This document shows, piece after piece, positions 28,998-38,370 of a DNA stretch of 64,000 nucleotides (its first letter is position 1; each line of letters begins with the position of its first letter). The stretch spans positions 4,712,001-4,776,000 of the forward strand of contig NZ_PHUG01000001.1 in assembly GCF_002813325.1 (NCBI RefSeq), written 5' to 3'. The notes below the pieces were generated by a model. It worked only from the letters and a program-made list of their open reading frames with translations, had not been told where the DNA came from and did not search any database. The translations under genes and the position numbers were made by a program. The stretch comes from Janthinobacterium sp. 64 (GTDB lineage: Bacteria; Pseudomonadota; Gammaproteobacteria; Burkholderiales; Burkholderiaceae_D).

Positions 28998-30470
28998 TCA
29001 GCCCTTGTTGGTTTGTACTTCCGTCTGGACAACGGCCTGGGCCTTCACGTCGGCCGCATCGTCCTCGTCGCTGTCGGTGCCCTTGCTGATGCTTTCGCCA
29101 TCGTCGCGGCGCAAGGTCCAGAAGGTCAGCGAAGACAGCACCGTCAGCGCGGCCAGGGTCAAAAAGGTGTGGTGCAGGGCCGTGCTGAGCATGGCGCGGT
29201 CCGACTGCGGCATGTCGCCCAGGTACCAGCCCGTGATCAGCGAACCGAAGGCCAGGCCAAAGCTCATCGACAGTTGCTGCATCGAGCTGGCGATGGTGCT
29301 GGCCATGCTCGAATCGCTCTTGTCGACGTCGGCATACGCGATGGTATTCATGCTGGAAAACTGCAGCGAATTGAAAAAGCCCATGCACAGGCTGATGCCG
29401 ACGATCACGTACAGGGGCGTGCCCACGCTCACCTGCGAAAACATGGCGATGGTGACGCCGATCAGCACCGTGTTCACGATCAGCACCTGGCGGTAGCCGA
29501 AGCGGGCCAGCACGCGCGCGGAAATGAATTTCATGCCCATGGCGGCGGCGGCCGACGGCATCATCAGCAAGCCCGACTGCCAGGCGGGCAAGCCCAGGCC
29601 CAGCTGGTACAGCAGCGGCAACAGGAAGGGCAGGCCGCCCACGCCCAGGCGCGTGACGAAGCCGCCCACGACGGAGACGCGGAAGGTGCGGATCTTGAAC
29701 AGGGTCAGGCGCAGCAGCGGGTGCAGCACTTCGCTCGAATGCCAGGCATATGCGGCCAGCAGGCTGATGGAAATGAACAGCAGCACGGCAAACGAGGTGC
29801 CGTCGATGCGGTGTTCGCCAAAGATTTCCAGCAGCCACGACAGCAGCGCGATGCCCGTGCCGAACAGCACCAGGCCGATCAGGTCCAGCGGACGGGGTTT
29901 GTCGCCATAGTAATCGGGCATGTAGCGGTGCGCCAGGTACAGCGCTGCCAGGCCGACGGGCACGTTGACGAAGAAAATCTCGCGCCACGACAGCCAGTGC
30001 ACGATCAGCCCGCCCACCGTGGGTCCTAGCAGGGGCCCGATCAGGGCGGGGATGATGACGAAATTCATGGCCGCCAGCAATTGCGACTTGGGAAAGGTGC
30101 GGATGATGGTGAGCCTGCCCACCGGCATCATCATGGCCGCGCCCACCCCTTGCAGCAGGCGCGCGGCCACCAGCATGGGCGCATTCACGGACAGGCCGCA
30201 CAGGATGGAGGCGAGGGTAAAGATGGCAACGGCGGCGGAAAACACGCGCCGCGTGCCGAAGCGGTCGGCCATCCAGCCGCTGATGGGGATGCATACGGCC
30301 AGGCTCAGGATGTAGCTGGTGACGACGGCCTTCAGGCTCAGCGGCGTCACCTGCAGGCTGGCGGCCATGGCGGGGATGGCGGTGTTGACGATGGTGGAGT
30401 CGAGTTGCTCCATGAACAGGGCGGTGGCGACCACCCAGGGAAGGTAGCTTTTAATCGGGGAACTGGTCAT
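28998..30470 (-). CDS. MFS transporter, DHA2 (14-TMS) drug-exporter family
   Basis: A 490-residue major facilitator protein with about 14 transmembrane helices. It has the DHA2 marker motif LDSTIVNTAIPAM near residues 23-35, motif A GWMADRFGTRRVF near 65-77 and motif C-like GPLLGPTVGG near 150. The family exports drugs, dyes and organic compounds using the proton gradient (EmrB/QacA-like); the substrate is unknown. The C-terminal tail is acidic. It is divergent from the LuxR-type gene, with 170 bases between them. Confidence 0.88.
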   Translation of the reverse strand: MTSSPIKSYLPWVVATALFMEQLDSTIVNTAIPAMAASLQVTPLSLKAVVTSYILSLAVCIPISGWMADRFGTRRVFSAAVAIFTLASILCGLSVNAPMLVAARLLQGVGAAMMMPVGRLTIIRTFPKSQLLAAMNFVIIPALIGPLLGPTVGGLIVHWLSWREIFFVNVPVGLAALYLAHRYMPDYYGDKPRPLDLIGLVLFGTGIALLSWLLEIFGEHRIDGTSFAVLLFISISLLAAYAWHSSEVLHPLLRLTLFKIRTFRVSVVGGFVTRLGVGGLPFLLPLLYQLGLGLPAWQSGLLMMPSAAAAMGMKFISARVLARFGYRQVLIVNTVLIGVTIAMFSQVSVGTPLYVIVGISLCMGFFNSLQFSSMNTIAYADVDKSDSSMASTIASSMQQLSMSFGLAFGSLITGWYLGDMPQSDRAMLSTALHHTFLTLAALTVLSSLTFWTLRRDDGESISKGTDSDEDDAADVKAQAVVQTEVQTNKG

Positions 30471-30575
30471 GGATGCGAGCCTGAGGAGGAAAAACGGAGC
30501 CGACAGTACGACGAATTGTCACATAAATGGCGCAGGCGTGCCGCCCGCTCCCCTTGGCCTGCCGTGATTGCCATG

Positions 30576-30604
30576 TTGACATGGCTTGTGCCGCGCAGCA
30601 CAAT
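30576..30604 (+). promoter_or_regulatory. Promoter of the LuxR-type gene
   Basis: A perfect -35 TTGACA, a 17-base spacer and CACAAT (4 of 6) lie 37 bases before the ATG at 30641. Confidence 0.6.
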
Positions 30605-30640
30605 GCCGCCATTGCCGGATGAAAGTGGATTCATTGCACC

Positions 30641-31612
30641 ATGAGAGAGTTGAATCACCTGATCCTGAATTTGTATGGCAGTGCCCAGGAATGCACAACG
30701 GGCGAGTTTCAGGGACAGGCGCTCGATATGCTGAGACAGACGCTGCCCTTCGATTCCGCCGCCATCATCGCCGCCTCTTTTTCCCCGGACATGGCGATTT
30801 CGCTGCACAGCCTGCATATGTATCAGCAACCGATCGAGAAACTGGCCGATCGCAAGGTGCTCGTCAGCCCCGACACCATCCTGGCCGATGCCTGCCGTTC
30901 ACGCGGCCGCTGCGTGACGATGGAATCGGTCGACATCGATCCGCGCTACCTGGACTTGCATGCCTACTGCAAGAAATACGCGATTGCCCACAGCATGGTG
31001 CTGATTTCACCGGCCACCCATCACGCCAACCTGGATCTGATTGCGTTGTGGCGGGCGGGGCCGGAACGTGCCTATTCCGCTGCCGAGACTGAGCTCGGTA
31101 ACCTGTTGTTGCCGCACCTGACCCAGGCGCAGGCGATCAACAGCCGTTTGTTCCGGGCGCCGGACGTGGAGCCGTCACCCGGCAGTGTCCGCTTGCTGGC
31201 CAGCCTGAACGGCTGCCTGCAATATGTGGAACCGCTGGCCGCCGACATGTTGCAGCGGGAGTGGCCCGAGTGGGATCCACCCATGCTGCCAGCACACTTT
31301 GTTGAAGAACTGCGGCGCCCAGGTCAGGGTCTGTATGCGGGGAAAACCCTGCTGGCGCGTGTGACGGAGTGGGGCGGCTACCTGTATGTCCAGTTGACGC
31401 GGCGTCCGGCGGGGCGGCCGCTGACCGGCGTCGAAGAGGCGGTGGCGCGCCTGGCGGCCAGTGGCCTCAGCTACAAGGACATTGCCAGGCGGCAAGGCGT
31501 ATCGCCTGCCACGGTCAGGAATCAGTTGCACAGCGTGTATGCCAAGCTCGATGTGGGCAACAAGACGGCATTGGCGGCGGCGCTGGCCGTGCTGACCGAG
31601 ATGTTGCCGTAG
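30641..31612 (+). CDS. LuxR-family transcriptional regulator
   Basis: A 323-residue regulator with a C-terminal LuxR/FixJ helix-turn-helix at about 262-318 (LTGVEEAVARLAASGLSYKDIARRQGVSPATVRNQL). The N-terminal region, about 1-240, has no family I can name and may be a GAF-like sensor. It lacks a receiver Asp pocket, so it is not a response regulator. It is divergent from the MFS gene and upstream of the lipoprotein gene. A palindrome 6 bases after its stop could be its binding site for the latter. Confidence 0.82.
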   Translation: MRELNHLILNLYGSAQECTTGEFQGQALDMLRQTLPFDSAAIIAASFSPDMAISLHSLHMYQQPIEKLADRKVLVSPDTILADACRSRGRCVTMESVDIDPRYLDLHAYCKKYAIAHSMVLISPATHHANLDLIALWRAGPERAYSAAETELGNLLLPHLTQAQAINSRLFRAPDVEPSPGSVRLLASLNGCLQYVEPLAADMLQREWPEWDPPMLPAHFVEELRRPGQGLYAGKTLLARVTEWGGYLYVQLTRRPAGRPLTGVEEAVARLAASGLSYKDIARRQGVSPATVRNQLHSVYAKLDVGNKTALAAALAVLTEMLP

Positions 31613-31617
31613 AAAGT

Positions 31618-31639
31618 CTATAGAACAATTGTCCTATAG
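31618..31639. promoter_or_regulatory. 22-base palindrome between the luxR-type gene and the lipoprotein gene
   Basis: CTATAG, a central ACAATTGT and CTATAG form an inverted repeat with one mismatched pair. It starts 6 bases after the regulator stop and lies 88 bases before the lipoprotein ATG. Size and symmetry fit a dimeric regulator site. Confidence 0.5.
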
Positions 31640-31726
31640 CAATAATTTCTGTTCTGATCTAGCATGAGCGCTGTCGTTGTGGGGCCTGTTGCCCGCAATT
31701 TGTCCTGGAATCCTGGAAAGTCACTG

Positions 31727-32890
31727 ATGAAGAATGCAATTTCGATCGTTTTGTTGGGCGCGGCCCTGTCCGCATGCGGTGGCGGCAGCGATAGCGGCAC
31801 GCCGGAAACCCCCGCCAAGCCACCCGTCGTGGTGACGCCTCCCGTCGTTCCCGTCGTCCCCGCCGACAGCGTGACGGTGGCATCGGAAGCCGTGGCGAAA
31901 GAGGCTGGCCTGAGTGTCATTGCCGGTGCCAGTGCTGACGAAAGCGTGTATGACGTGGCCGCCGATATCGGCGACACCTGGCGCATCACGTTTGACAGCG
32001 TCAAGAAAACCTATGTCATCCGTGTCTTGTCGACGCAGTTCGGCTTGAGCGATCGCAGCGGCACGTTCAGCGCTACCACCACCGGCAATTTGACCACCTA
32101 TACGGGAACAGATTTCAGCGTTACCGTCGATGCGCGCACGCGTCTGCTGTCGGGCAATATCAAATTAGGCAACATGGTCTCGACCGTCAGCGGCAGCGGC
32201 TATGCGGTGGGTGACGTGGCCAAGCTGGCTGGCAACTATATTTTCCTGGGGTCCATGCGCAATGCCTCGAACGGCGCTTTCCCTTTCCATCCGAAAGGCA
32301 CTCTCAAGATCGCAGCCGACGGCGCGGCCCAACTGTGCAATGGCGGCGTGTTCAACGCGCAAGGCGTGTGCTCTGCGGTATCGCCGCAGCTGGAAGCGGA
32401 AAACGCCAGCCTGACCCTGGTCAAGGATGCGAAGACCGGCTTGCTCGTCGCCCGCCAGGGTGGCCAGGACTTCGGCATCGTGCACGTGCATGCGGGAGAC
32501 CGGGGGCTGGCGCTGTTCATCGACCGCTACGGCCGCAACCAGGAAAACGTCATGCGCGTGGGCACCATCGTGGCCGCCAAACAGCAGAAGATCGGCACGG
32601 AAATCAACGGCAGCTATGCCTGTGCGGCGCAGGGCATCAGCGCGAACATGGTCGTTGCCGGCAGCACCGCCACCCTGACGAATAACACGACCGGCAAGAC
32701 GCATGCGGAAACCATCACCGTCAACAAGCTGGGCCTGGGCGCGCAAGCCGTCGATTTCGATGGCGTCGCCGTGTTCAAGGACCCGGCCGACGTGCCGGCC
32801 GACTATTCGATGTTCATGCCAGTGTCGTCGAGCATGGCAGTCGAGTTTTCGACCGACCGTTCGTACATGGGCATGTGCCTGAAAAAATAG
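31727..32890 (+). CDS. Hypothetical lipoprotein
   Basis: A 387-residue protein I do not recognise. It has a lipoprotein signal (MKNAISIVLLGAALSACGGG, Cys 17), a Pro/Val-rich linker to about residue 50, and a long beta-rich body without a nameable motif. Two Cys pairs are visible, near the middle (LCNGGVFNAQGVC) and at the end. The ATG at 31727 is taken over an earlier one because it begins the signal peptide. Its stop directly abuts the cobQ stop on the other strand. It may be controlled by the LuxR-type regulator. Confidence 0.75.
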   Translation: MKNAISIVLLGAALSACGGGSDSGTPETPAKPPVVVTPPVVPVVPADSVTVASEAVAKEAGLSVIAGASADESVYDVAADIGDTWRITFDSVKKTYVIRVLSTQFGLSDRSGTFSATTTGNLTTYTGTDFSVTVDARTRLLSGNIKLGNMVSTVSGSGYAVGDVAKLAGNYIFLGSMRNASNGAFPFHPKGTLKIAADGAAQLCNGGVFNAQGVCSAVSPQLEAENASLTLVKDAKTGLLVARQGGQDFGIVHVHAGDRGLALFIDRYGRNQENVMRVGTIVAAKQQKIGTEINGSYACAAQGISANMVVAGSTATLTNNTTGKTHAETITVNKLGLGAQAVDFDGVAVFKDPADVPADYSMFMPVSSSMAVEFSTDRSYMGMCLKK

Positions 32891-34351
32891 TCAGCGTTTG
32901 ATGTGCTCCAGGGCGGCCAGCAGAGGCAGCGCCGCGTCGGCGATGCACTCCAGGCTGGCCTCGCGCAGGGCGGCGGTGTCCACCGTGTGGCTGGAGTCCA
33001 GCCCCGCCCAGCGCAGCAGCGCCGAACATGCGGCGGGCGTGTCGAACATGCCGTGCAAATAGCTGCCGAGGATTTGCCCGTCGCCCGATACGGCCCCTTC
33101 CGGCCGTCCATCGATGACGAACGCAGGCTGCCGCAGGGCGGCGCCCTGCGAGACGCCCATGTGGATTTCATAGCCTGCCACGGGCGCATCATCCGCGCCG
33201 GCAAACGCGCAGTGGCCACGCACCTGTTCCAGCCGCTTGTCGCTTGTCAGCTCCGTCACCATATCGAGCAGGCCCAGTGCCTTCGATTCTCCAGCAACCC
33301 CTTCCACTCCCAGCGGGTCGTGTACGGCCAGGCCCAGCATCTGGAAGCCGCCGCAGATGCCAAGTATCTTGCCGCCATAGCGCAGGTGCTTGGCCAGATA
33401 GGCGGGCCAGCCCTGCTGCTGCAACCAGGCCAGGTCAGCGCGCGTGTTCTTGCTGCCGGGCAGGATCACCAGGTCGGCCGGCGGAATCGGCTGCCCTTGC
33501 TGGATGAATTGCAGGTCGATGCCGGGATGGGCGCGCAGCGCATCGACGTCCGTGTGGTTGCTGATGCGCGGCAGTTGCGGCACCAGCACCTTGAAGGCGC
33601 CGCGTTCTGTCTGCATCGCGTCGACGGCGTCTTCCGCATCGAGGAACAGGCCTTGCAGATAGGGCAGCACGGCCAGCACGGGCTTGCCGGTCTGCTGCTC
33701 CAGCCAGTCGATGCCCGGTTGTAGCAGCGAGATGTCGCCGCGGAAGCGGTTGATGACAAAGCCGAGGATGCGCGCGCGCTCGCTGTCGGACAAACACGCC
33801 AGGGTGCCGATGATGTGCGCGAAGACGCCGCCACGGTCGATATCGGCCACCAGAATCACGGGACAGTCGACGGCTTCGGCAAAGCCCATGTTGGCGATGT
33901 CGCGCGCGCGCAAGTTGACTTCGGCGGGGCTGCCGGCGCCTTCGACGATGACGGCGGCATATTGCTGGCGCAGTCGCGCGTACGATTCGAGCACGGCGCC
34001 CAAGGCGATGGTCTTGTATTGCTGGTAGTCGCGCGCATCCATCTCGGCGCGTACCTTGCCATGGATGATTACCTGCGCCCCCGTGTTCGAGGACGGTTTC
34101 AACAGTACCGGGTTCATGTCCGTGTGCGGCGCGATGCCGCAGGCCAGCGCCTGCAAGGCTTGCGCGCGGCCGATTTCTCCGCCGTCCGCCGTCACGGCGC
34201 TATTCAAGGCCATGTTTTGCGGCTTGAACGGTGCTACCGTCACGCCGCGGCGCATCAACAATCGGCACAGCGCGGCCACGACCGTGCTCTTGCCCGCATC
34301 CGACGTCGTGCCCTGCACCATCAGGGCGGGAAACGGCGCCTGCGCCTTCAT
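32891..34351 (-). CDS. cobQ: Cobyric acid synthase CobQ
   Basis: CobQ amidates adenosylcobyrinic a,c-diamide four times to cobyric acid, using glutamine and ATP. The 486-residue protein starts [23 protein letters not shown] (P-loop-like synthetase motif). It has the [13 protein letters not shown] segment and ends with a class I-like amidotransferase domain whose nucleophile Cys is in [10 protein letters not shown]. The ATG overlaps the btuF stop as ATGA. It is the last gene of the cobalamin operon and meets the lipoprotein gene with no base between stops. Confidence 0.95.
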   Translation of the reverse strand: MKAQAPFPALMVQGTTSDAGKSTVVAALCRLLMRRGVTVAPFKPQNMALNSAVTADGGEIGRAQALQALACGIAPHTDMNPVLLKPSSNTGAQVIIHGKVRAEMDARDYQQYKTIALGAVLESYARLRQQYAAVIVEGAGSPAEVNLRARDIANMGFAEAVDCPVILVADIDRGGVFAHIIGTLACLSDSERARILGFVINRFRGDISLLQPGIDWLEQQTGKPVLAVLPYLQGLFLDAEDAVDAMQTERGAFKVLVPQLPRISNHTDVDALRAHPGIDLQFIQQGQPIPPADLVILPGSKNTRADLAWLQQQGWPAYLAKHLRYGGKILGICGGFQMLGLAVHDPLGVEGVAGESKALGLLDMVTELTSDKRLEQVRGHCAFAGADDAPVAGYEIHMGVSQGAALRQPAFVIDGRPEGAVSGDGQILGSYLHGMFDTPAACSALLRWAGLDSSHTVDTAALREASLECIADAALPLLAALEHIKR

Positions 34352-35247
34352 GGGACAGCTTTCGTCCGGCGCTGGCGGGCCACTTCCAGCTGGTCGCACA
34401 TGGCGGCCGTGCCTTCGATCATGCGCGGGCCGGCGCGGTTGAGCAGGTCGCCATTCAGGCGGAACAGGTTATTCTTGCGCACGGCCGTCATCGATGGGAA
34501 GGCGCGCCACATGGCCAGGCCGCCTTCGCTGCGCGGATCGCTTTTTTCGCTGGTGCCGAAAATGACTTCCGGATCCTCCTGCAGCACGCCTTCCGGCGTG
34601 ACGACGGGCGCCACCACCTTCATCGCTGCAAACACATTCTGGCCGCCGCACACGCGCATGGAGTCGCTGATGATGCTCGCACCGCTCAAGGTGTACAGGG
34701 GCTTGTCCCACACCTGGTAAAACACGCGCACGGGCGGGCGCTGCGCATACTGGGCCGTCAGGCTGGCCAGTTTGGCGCGCAGCTGGGCGGCGGCCGGCTT
34801 GGCGATTTTCTCCGTGCCCATCAACTGGCCCAGGCGCTCCATGCTGTCGGGGATATCGGCCAGCTTGCGCGGCTCGCTGTGATAGATCGGCACCTTCAGC
34901 TGGCGCAGCATGGCGATCTGGCGCTCGGCGCTGCCATGCATCCACACGACGATCAGGTCCGGCTTCATGGCGATGATGCGCTCCATGTCGTACTGGCGGT
35001 TGTCGCCTACCTGCGGCAGTTTCTTGGCCGCTTCCGGGTAGTCGCTGTAGCTGACGACGCCGGCGATTTTCTTGCCGCCACCGGCTGCGAACAGCAGTTC
35101 CGTCACGTGCGGCGCCAGCGCCAGGATGCGTTGCGCGGGCCTGGCCAGGGTGACGGTATTGCCGTCGTCGTCACGCACGCTGATGGCGGCGTGCGCCTGG
35201 GTCGAGATCAGTCCCGCCAGCAGCAGTGCTGTTTTCAAGTGGTTCAT
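34348..35247 (-). CDS. btuF: Cobalamin-binding periplasmic protein BtuF
   Basis: BtuF delivers vitamin B12 to the BtuCD importer. The 299-residue protein has a signal peptide of about 20 residues (ISTQAHA) and a PeripBP_2 fold: [43 protein letters not shown] is the classic N-lobe. ATG 35247 overlaps the cobD stop as ATGA and has GGAAG upstream, so the longer upstream frame is not used. It sits between cobD and cobQ, away from btuCD but in the same operon. Confidence 0.92.
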   Translation of the reverse strand: MNHLKTALLLAGLISTQAHAAISVRDDDGNTVTLARPAQRILALAPHVTELLFAAGGGKKIAGVVSYSDYPEAAKKLPQVGDNRQYDMERIIAMKPDLIVVWMHGSAERQIAMLRQLKVPIYHSEPRKLADIPDSMERLGQLMGTEKIAKPAAAQLRAKLASLTAQYAQRPPVRVFYQVWDKPLYTLSGASIISDSMRVCGGQNVFAAMKVVAPVVTPEGVLQEDPEVIFGTSEKSDPRSEGGLAMWRAFPSMTAVRKNNLFRLNGDLLNRAGPRMIEGTAAMCDQLEVARQRRTKAVP

Positions 35248-36230
35248 AGCTTCTTCCATGTGGTGAGGGCCTGCTGCAGGCGCAGCCAGGCGTGTTCGTC
35301 GGGGGGCAGGCCCAGGCGGATGCCGTGGGCCGCGTGGCGGAACAGGCGCACCCAGATGCCGGCTTCCGCCATATGGCGCCAGAACGCTTCGGCGCGTGCT
35401 TCCGGCCACCACTGAAACAGCGCCGTGCCGCTGCTGGCGATGCCGTGCGCGGCCAACAGCTGATGCAAGCGGGCGCCTTCGCCGCGCAGGCGTTCGCGCA
35501 TCGCTTCCTGCCAGTGCGTGTCGGTGAGCGCAGCCAGTGCCACCTGCTGCGCCGGGCCGCTGACGCTCCACGGTCCCAGCATGTCGGCCAGTTGCACCAG
35601 CAGGGCGGGATGGGCGGCGACAAAGCCCAGGCGCAGTCCCGCCAGGCCAAAGAATTTGCCCACCGAACGCAGCACGATCAGGCCCGGTTGGCCTGTGTGC
35701 GGCCCGAGGCTGGCGTGCGCTCCCGTATCGCCAAACGCTTCGTCGACCACCAGCCAGCCGCCGCGCGCGGCCAGCTTGCCAGCCCATTCCCGTAGCAGTG
35801 CGGGAGCGATGCGCTCACCCGTGGGGTTGTTCGGATTGCAGATGACCAGCACGTCGCAGTGGTCGACGGCATCGGCCAGCTGCGCATACGGCACTTGTCG
35901 CAATTCGTGACCGTGCTGGCCCCAGTGGTGCGCGTGTTCCGCGTACGACGGCGCGGCCACCACCACGCGCGATGGCGCGCGCAGCCGGGGCAAGGCCTGG
36001 ATGGCGGCCTGCGTGCCCGCCACGGGCAGCATGGCTGGCGCGTCGTAGTACGCGCAGGCGGCAGCGCCCAGCGCGGGATCGGCTTCCGGCAGCCGGTGCC
36101 AGGCGTTGGCGTCCGGTGCTGGCGCTGCATACCAGTGCGGGTTGATGCCGGTCGACAGGTCGATCCAGCCGGCGATGGGCCGTCCATATTCGCGCGCGGC
36201 GTCGCGCAGGTTGCCGCCATGTTCAAGCAA
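35244..36230 (-). CDS. cobD: L-threonine-O-3-phosphate decarboxylase (CobD/CobC type)
   Basis: This PLP enzyme makes (R)-1-aminopropan-2-yl phosphate, the linker of the nucleotide loop. The 328-residue aminotransferase-fold protein has STGINPHW near the start, ICNPNNPTGE, and the PLP-lysine motif RSVGKFFGLAGLRLGF. Its start overlaps the cbiB stop by 8 bases. Together with cbiB it supplies the aminopropanol arm. The name cobC is used for the same function in other genomes. Confidence 0.92.
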   Translation of the reverse strand: MLEHGGNLRDAAREYGRPIAGWIDLSTGINPHWYAAPAPDANAWHRLPEADPALGAAACAYYDAPAMLPVAGTQAAIQALPRLRAPSRVVVAAPSYAEHAHHWGQHGHELRQVPYAQLADAVDHCDVLVICNPNNPTGERIAPALLREWAGKLAARGGWLVVDEAFGDTGAHASLGPHTGQPGLIVLRSVGKFFGLAGLRLGFVAAHPALLVQLADMLGPWSVSGPAQQVALAALTDTHWQEAMRERLRGEGARLHQLLAAHGIASSGTALFQWWPEARAEAFWRHMAEAGIWVRLFRHAAHGIRLGLPPDEHAWLRLQQALTTWKKL

Positions 36231-37176
36231 GGTATTTTCCCTTCAGGTAGAACAGGCTCGCCAGCAGCGCCATCCAGATCAGCCACAACACGGCCGTCTC
36301 GGCCACCAGGCGCCAGGCGCGGTCGATGTCGCGCGCTTCGGCGGGACGGCCGCTGCCCAGCGGCGGGCGGCGTTCCAGTTCGCCGTCGTAGATGGCGTCG
36401 CCGCCCAAAGCCAGGCCCAGGGCGCCGGCGCCGCTGGCCATGACGGGCCCCGCGTTCGGACTGCCCCAATTGGGGGCCTGCGTGCGCCAGCAGTGCCAGG
36501 CGCGCTGCTTGTCCGCCATGGTCTTGCCCAGCATGACATAGGAGATGGCCGTCAGGCGCGCCGGCAGGTAATTCAAGACGTCGTCGATGCGCGCGGCGCA
36601 GCAGCCGAACCAGTCATAACGTGCGTTGCGGTAGCCCCACATGGCGTCGAGCGTATTGGCCAGCCTGAAGAGCACGGCGCCGGGGCCGCCCGCTACGGCA
36701 AACCAGAACAGGGTGCCGAAGACGGCGTCGTTGCCGTTTTCCAGCAAGGATTCCGTGCTGGCCTTGGCCAGGCTGGCCGCGTCGGCGTTGGCCGTGTCGC
36801 GGCTGACGATGCGCGCCGTCAGCAGGCGCGCGTTGTCCAGGTCATCGATGGCCAGGGCATCGGCGATCGGCTGATTGTGGTCGCGCAGGCTGCGCAAGCC
36901 CAGGCATAGATACAGCAGGAAGACGTGCAGGGCCGCACCGGCCAGGCCGCACAGCCACCAGGCCGCATAGCTGATCGGCAGCACGGCCAGCGACCACGCC
37001 AGCGCGCCGCGCAGCAAACGCCCACGGCCCCGGTTCAGCAGGCGTTCAAGCGCGCTGGCGAGGCGGCCAAAGCCCACCAGTGGATGCCAGCGGCGCGTTT
37101 CTCCCAGCAGCAGGTCGAGCAGCACGCCGGCCGTCATCAAGGCGGCCAGCATGGGCAGCGACAGGCCGCTCAGCAT
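36223..37176 (-). CDS. cbiB: Adenosylcobinamide-phosphate synthase CbiB
   Basis: CbiB joins the aminopropanol phosphate arm to adenosylcobyric acid at the membrane. The 317-residue protein has several transmembrane helices and the family signatures GETRRWHPLVGFGRLASALE near 25-44 and DPLSxxDN-like SRDTANADAASLAKASTESL, then ENGNDAVFGTLFWFAVAGGPGA. It overlaps cobU by 7 bases and cobD by 8. It is also named cobD in some nomenclatures. Confidence 0.93.
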   Translation of the reverse strand: MLSGLSLPMLAALMTAGVLLDLLLGETRRWHPLVGFGRLASALERLLNRGRGRLLRGALAWSLAVLPISYAAWWLCGLAGAALHVFLLYLCLGLRSLRDHNQPIADALAIDDLDNARLLTARIVSRDTANADAASLAKASTESLLENGNDAVFGTLFWFAVAGGPGAVLFRLANTLDAMWGYRNARYDWFGCCAARIDDVLNYLPARLTAISYVMLGKTMADKQRAWHCWRTQAPNWGSPNAGPVMASGAGALGLALGGDAIYDGELERRPPLGSGRPAEARDIDRAWRLVAETAVLWLIWMALLASLFYLKGKYLA

Positions 37177-37736
37177 GGGCCGCCTTTCAGGTGCAGGGGC
37201 AGGCCGGCGGCGACAAACACGGCCCGGTCGCAGATGGCCGCCACGGCCTGGTTCAAGCGGCCCGCTTCATCGGTGAAGCAGCGCGAGATGGCGCCATACG
37301 GCACGATGCCCATGCCCACTTCATTCGATACCAGCACAATGTCGCAAGCTGTGTCTTCGATTTCCGCAAGCGCATACAGCAGGTGCGCGCGCTCGCTGTG
37401 GAACAGTTCGGGCAGCGCGATGTCGCCCACGTCCGGATAGGTTTCGCCGCTGGAAAACATCAGGTTCGTCAGCCACAAGGTCAGGCAGTCGACCAGCAGC
37501 AGGCGCCCGGGCAGCGCTTCCCGCAGGATGGCGTCGCCCAGGCGCAGCGCTTCTTCCAGTGTCGTCCATTCGGCCGGGCGCTGCGCACGGTGATGCGTGA
37601 TACGCGTGGCCATCTCGCCGTCGCCCGCTTGCGCGGTGGCGATATAGACGACTTCCTTGCCCGACTCGCGGGCCAGCTTTTCCGCATGGGCGCTCTTGCC
37701 GGAACGGGCGCCGCCGAAGACCAGGGTGCGCGTCAT
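37170..37736 (-). CDS. cobU: Adenosylcobinamide kinase / GTP:adenosylcobinamide-P guanylyltransferase
   Basis: CobU phosphorylates adenosylcobinamide and then forms AdoCbi-GDP for CobS. The 188-residue protein has the P-loop GGARSGKS near residue 8, YIATAQAGDGEMATRI and HRAQRP (guanylylated His region), and LLVDCLTLWLTNL. ATG 37736 lies 7 bases after the cobO stop; the longer frame to 37790 lies within cobO and is rejected. Confidence 0.94.
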   Translation of the reverse strand: MTRTLVFGGARSGKSAHAEKLARESGKEVVYIATAQAGDGEMATRITHHRAQRPAEWTTLEEALRLGDAILREALPGRLLLVDCLTLWLTNLMFSSGETYPDVGDIALPELFHSERAHLLYALAEIEDTACDIVLVSNEVGMGIVPYGAISRCFTDEAGRLNQAVAAICDRAVFVAAGLPLHLKGGPC

Positions 37737-37743
37737 GGCGCCG

Positions 37744-38370
37744 TTACCACTCGGTGCCGATTTGCGCGCCGATACCGGCCGCGTACGCATGCTTGACGAC
37801 GGCCATCTCGGTGACGGTGTCGGCGATGGCGATCAATTCGTCCGGCGCGCCGCGGCCCGTGATGACCACGTGCTGCATGGCTGGGCGTTCCAGCAGGTCG
37901 GCGATGACTTGATGCACGTCGAGGTAGTTGTACTTGAGGGCGATATTGAGTTCGTCGAACAGCACCAAGCCGTAGCTGGGGTCGGCCAGGAAGGTTTTTG
38001 CCTGCTCCCATGCCAGTTCGGCTTTTTCGATGTCGCGCTCGCGGTTCTGCGTTTCCCAGGTATAGCCTTCGCCCATCGCATGAAAACTGATTTCATCGGG
38101 GAAGCGGCGCAGGAATTTTTCTTCGCCCGTCGACATGGCGCCCTTGATGAACTGCACCACGCCCACCTTCATGCCATGGCCCATGGCGCGGATGGCCATG
38201 CCGAAGCCGCTCGAACTCTTGCCCTTGCCATTGCCCGTATTGACGATGATGATGCCGATTTCCTTGTCGGCCTTGGCGATGGCCGCGTCGATGATGGCTT
38301 TTTTTCTTTCCATGCGCACGCGGTGGCGTTCGTTGATGGCGGCGGTGTCCGCGTTGATGTTGTCGCTCAT
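37744..38370 (-). CDS. cobO: Corrinoid adenosyltransferase CobO/CobA
   Basis: This enzyme transfers the 5'-deoxyadenosyl group of ATP to Co(I) corrinoids. The 208-residue protein has the unusual P-loop GNGKGKSSSGFG near 47-58, VVQFIKG, and LFDELNIALKYNYLD, all typical of the CobA/CobO/BtuR family. It overlaps btuD upstream as ATGA. It allows both salvaged and newly made corrinoids to be adenosylated before loop assembly. Confidence 0.95.
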   Translation of the reverse strand: MSDNINADTAAINERHRVRMERKKAIIDAAIAKADKEIGIIIVNTGNGKGKSSSGFGMAIRAMGHGMKVGVVQFIKGAMSTGEEKFLRRFPDEISFHAMGEGYTWETQNRERDIEKAELAWEQAKTFLADPSYGLVLFDELNIALKYNYLDVHQVIADLLERPAMQHVVITGRGAPDELIAIADTVTEMAVVKHAYAAGIGAQIGTEW

